A stretch of 12,931 nucleotides of DNA. It comes from CAZYLZ01 sp964648335. Its GTDB lineage: Bacteria > Patescibacteriota > Minisyncoccia > Phycocordibacterales > UBA2100. Below, piece after piece: positions 11,940-12,931 of this stretch. The translations under genes were made by a program, and so were the position numbers. The stretch spans positions 1 to 12,931 of the forward strand of contig CAZYLZ010000027.1 of assembly GCA_964648335.1 (NCBI GenBank), given 5' to 3'. The notes under the pieces are model-generated. The model was not told the origin of the DNA and made no database searches. It was given only the letters and a program-made list of their open reading frames with translations. Numbering within the stretch: position 1 is the first letter of the stretch; every line of letters begins with the position of its first letter.

Positions 11940-12001
11940 GTCACGCATAATTTGCCGGTGCAAATTTGTGCGACCCCGCCTCGCGCCGCCGCGCTGCGGC
12001 T
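11938..12001 (-). repeat. tRNA-associated structured repeat, Tyr unit
   Basis: On the minus strand it begins AGCCGCAGCGCGGCGG, then GCGAGGCGGGG (11974-11984). The hairpin AATTTGC/GCAAATT follows (11960-11966 and 11949-11955, loop ACCG on the minus strand). It matches unit A beside tRNA-Trp at 53 of 64 positions. It is flanked by the 10-bp inverted repeat GAGGGATTCG/CGAATCCCTC (11930-11939 and 12004-12013). Confidence 0.8.
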
Positions 12002-12015
12002 TTCGAATCCCTCAC

Positions 12016-12037
12016 GCAACGTGCCTTTGCACGTTGC
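12016..12037 (-). repeat. Hairpin at the head of the Tyr repeat
   Basis: GCAACGTGC (12016-12024), 4-nt loop, GCACGTTGC (12029-12037): a perfect 9-bp stem. It corresponds in position to the GTGC/GCAC hairpin that precedes units A and C at tRNA-Trp. Confidence 0.6.
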
Positions 12038-12053
12038 TTCGCCGCCCAAATCG

Positions 12054-12077
12054 AAACCGCCCCTCATGGGGCGGTTT
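12054..12077 (-). terminator. Terminator-like hairpin in the tRNA-Tyr trailer
   Basis: AAACCGCCCC (12054-12063) and GGGGCGGTTT (12068-12077) form a perfect 10-bp stem. Beyond it CGCCGC (12040-12045) is complementary to GCGGCG of the acceptor strand (12085-12090). The trailer therefore again carries an inverted copy of the tRNA end. Confidence 0.7.
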
Positions 12078-12083
12078 CTCTTG

Positions 12084-12166
12084 TGCGGCGAGAGGGATTC
12101 GAACCCCCGAAGGATAAATCCGTCGCGTCTACAGCGCGATGCATTAGACCACTCTGCCATCGCCGC
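12084..12166 (-). tRNA. tRNA-Tyr (anticodon GTA), class II
   Basis: 83 nt with a long variable arm, as expected for bacterial tRNA-Tyr. The acceptor stem is GCGGCGA/TCGCCGC with discriminator A at 12084. The anticodon arm is TCGCG-CTGTAGA-CGCGA, anticodon GTA. The variable arm is CGGATTTATCCTTCGG-like, and the T arm GGGGG-TTCGAAT-CCCTC. The CCA end is not encoded (the next bases are CAA), so it must be added enzymatically, unlike tRNA-Trp in this window. Confidence 0.95.
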
Positions 12167-12181
12167 AGGCGATGAGGACCG

Positions 12182-12187
12182 ATAATA
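12182..12187 (-). promoter_or_regulatory. Possible -10 of tRNA-Tyr
   Basis: TATTAT on the minus strand, 15 nt before the mature 5' end at 12166. No good -35 is visible. The interval 12188-12247 holds nothing else that I can identify. Confidence 0.45.
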
Positions 12188-12247
12188 GGAGGGACCTGTA
12201 GAGCTGTTCCTATCGCTCTGCATAGTAGCCTAAAAATGACAAAAAGA

Positions 12248-12276
12248 AAACCGGCACCTTTGTGGGGTGCCGGTTT
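12248..12276 (-). terminator. Terminator of the 12296-12928 gene
   Basis: AAACCGGCACC (12248-12258) and GGTGCCGGTTT (12266-12276) form an 11-bp stem with a 7-nt loop, followed on the minus strand by TCTTTTT. It starts 19 nt after the stop. Confidence 0.9.
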
Positions 12277-12295
12277 GTATTCCGCCTTGAGTCAT

Positions 12296-12928
12296 CTAGT
12301 TCCTAGCCAAGGAGTGGAAGGGTCTCAGCTCCTCCCACGTCATTAGCACTTTGCCAAAGTCACTATTGACGATTCTCTTCGCAAATGCAGGATCCTTCGA
12401 GGAGAGAGCCCGCGCTCGCAAAAGATCAGCAAAATGCCCAAAACGGCAACCTGACTCGAATCCCTCCAGCAATTCGAGCTCATTCCCACGCGCTACTTTT
12501 GCGCACATGAGCTCTCGCTCCGTCGCGCCGTATGCGGCATGTTCGCGAAATATCCTTATGATCTTCACAAGCTGTCCAGGCTTCTCGGACGTAGCCAAGA
12601 AAGTCCGAAATCGCTCTATTCCCTCTTTTCCTAGCAGCTGGTCGATACTTAATTTCTGATCGCCAGACCAGCTGTAAAACCGAAATCCCATTGCGATTCC
12701 TGTTTCGTAATCCTTGCTTTCGACTACCCAATCCATGAGCTGATCGAGGACTTTTTTTCGTTGCACATCCGATTGTTGAGAATATGCGACGAACTCGAGC
12801 ATGGCTTTGGCAGATTGGAGCTCGACTGTGATGGGCCGGCATGCGGCACATTTGATCGACTCCTGCGCCTGAGCTGACATGGGAAAAAATCCGACGAGTA
12901 GCACATAGAGTAGCGTAATGATTCGCAT
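12296..12928 (-). CDS. Secreted protein of unknown function
   Basis: 210 residues from ATG at 12928, three bases from the window end, so upstream signals are not visible. The start is supported by a Sec signal peptide (MRIITLLYVLLVGFFPMSAQ, cleavage near AQAQ). The mature protein opens with a CXXC pair, C27/C30 (IKCAACRP), and has two further cysteines later (LMCAKV, SGCRFG), so zinc binding or disulfides outside the membrane are possible. The remainder is predicted to be helical and charged (SAKAMLEFVAYSQQ, RKKVLDQLMDWVVE, IIRIFREHAAYG), suggestive of a helical-repeat domain, but no family was recognised. It has its own strong terminator and lies upstream of tRNA-Tyr on the same strand. Confidence 0.82.
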   Translation of the reverse strand: MRIITLLYVLLVGFFPMSAQAQESIKCAACRPITVELQSAKAMLEFVAYSQQSDVQRKKVLDQLMDWVVESKDYETGIAMGFRFYSWSGDQKLSIDQLLGKEGIERFRTFLATSEKPGQLVKIIRIFREHAAYGATERELMCAKVARGNELELLEGFESGCRFGHFADLLRARALSSKDPAFAKRIVNSDFGKVLMTWEELRPFHSLARN

Positions 12929-12931
12929 TCT

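Noticed and set aside
11776..12223. Open frames over the tRNA-Tyr region on both strands
   Set aside because: They read through the tRNA, its trailer hairpins and the repeat, and include the typical spurious peptide of antisense tRNA ('RDSNPR').

Overview
The window looks like chromosome from a compact, moderately GC-rich bacterium, most likely a member of the Patescibacteria (CPR). The reasons are short intergenic gaps, mostly single-gene transcription units, several housekeeping genes with almost no 5' leader, a TrbC/VirB2-like pilin of a kind common in that group, and many small secreted or membrane proteins with no recognisable family. The taxonomic call is an inference; there is no marker gene here that settles it. 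No integrase, transposase, CRISPR array or rRNA was found.

Layout. Positions 1-2025 (minus strand) hold a metal operon: a Fur-family regulator, a ZIP divalent-metal transporter and a YibE/F membrane protein cut by the window edge. Divergent from it is an orphan OmpR-type response regulator (2235-2912), followed by a DUF1059-like small protein (3056-3247) and miaA (3329-4216). miaA converges on, and shares a CTAG stop with, a small membrane protein (4213-4656). A second small membrane protein (4797-5282) and a small basic protein (5399-5608) follow, each with its own TTGACA-type promoter and hairpin terminator. tRNA-Trp (5880-5953) is followed by about 270 bp of structured repeats (5947-6215). 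Next come a class-I photolyase (6226-7707), ribosomal protein L33 (7815-7973, not a long ORF) and the pilin-like protein (8038-8439). The right part carries an unrecognised helical protein (8572-8994), a NUDIX hydrolase (9109-9543), a divergent pair of unrecognised genes (9665-10516 minus, 10650-11096 plus, the latter secreted), two small phage-like or accessory ORFs (11159-11365, 11580-11777), another repeat unit, tRNA-Tyr (12084-12166) and a secreted protein (12296-12928).

The most unusual content is the repeat family attached to both tRNA genes. A core of about 64 nt occurs downstream of tRNA-Trp and, in the matching orientation, downstream of tRNA-Tyr, with 53 of 64 positions identical and two compensatory base-pair changes in its hairpins. 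The trailers also carry inverted copies of the adjacent tRNA 3' end, and the last 18 nt of tRNA-Tyr recur twice further downstream as direct repeats. This could be a tRNA-targeting mobile or structured-RNA element.

A second pattern is two kinds of expression signal. Recognisable core genes (miaA, phr, L33, pilin) have a -10 hexamer only 6-9 nt before the start codon and no Shine-Dalgarno, which suggests leaderless mRNAs. The accessory and unknown genes have TTGACA promoters with 16-17 bp spacers, clear Shine-Dalgarno sequences and individual terminators.
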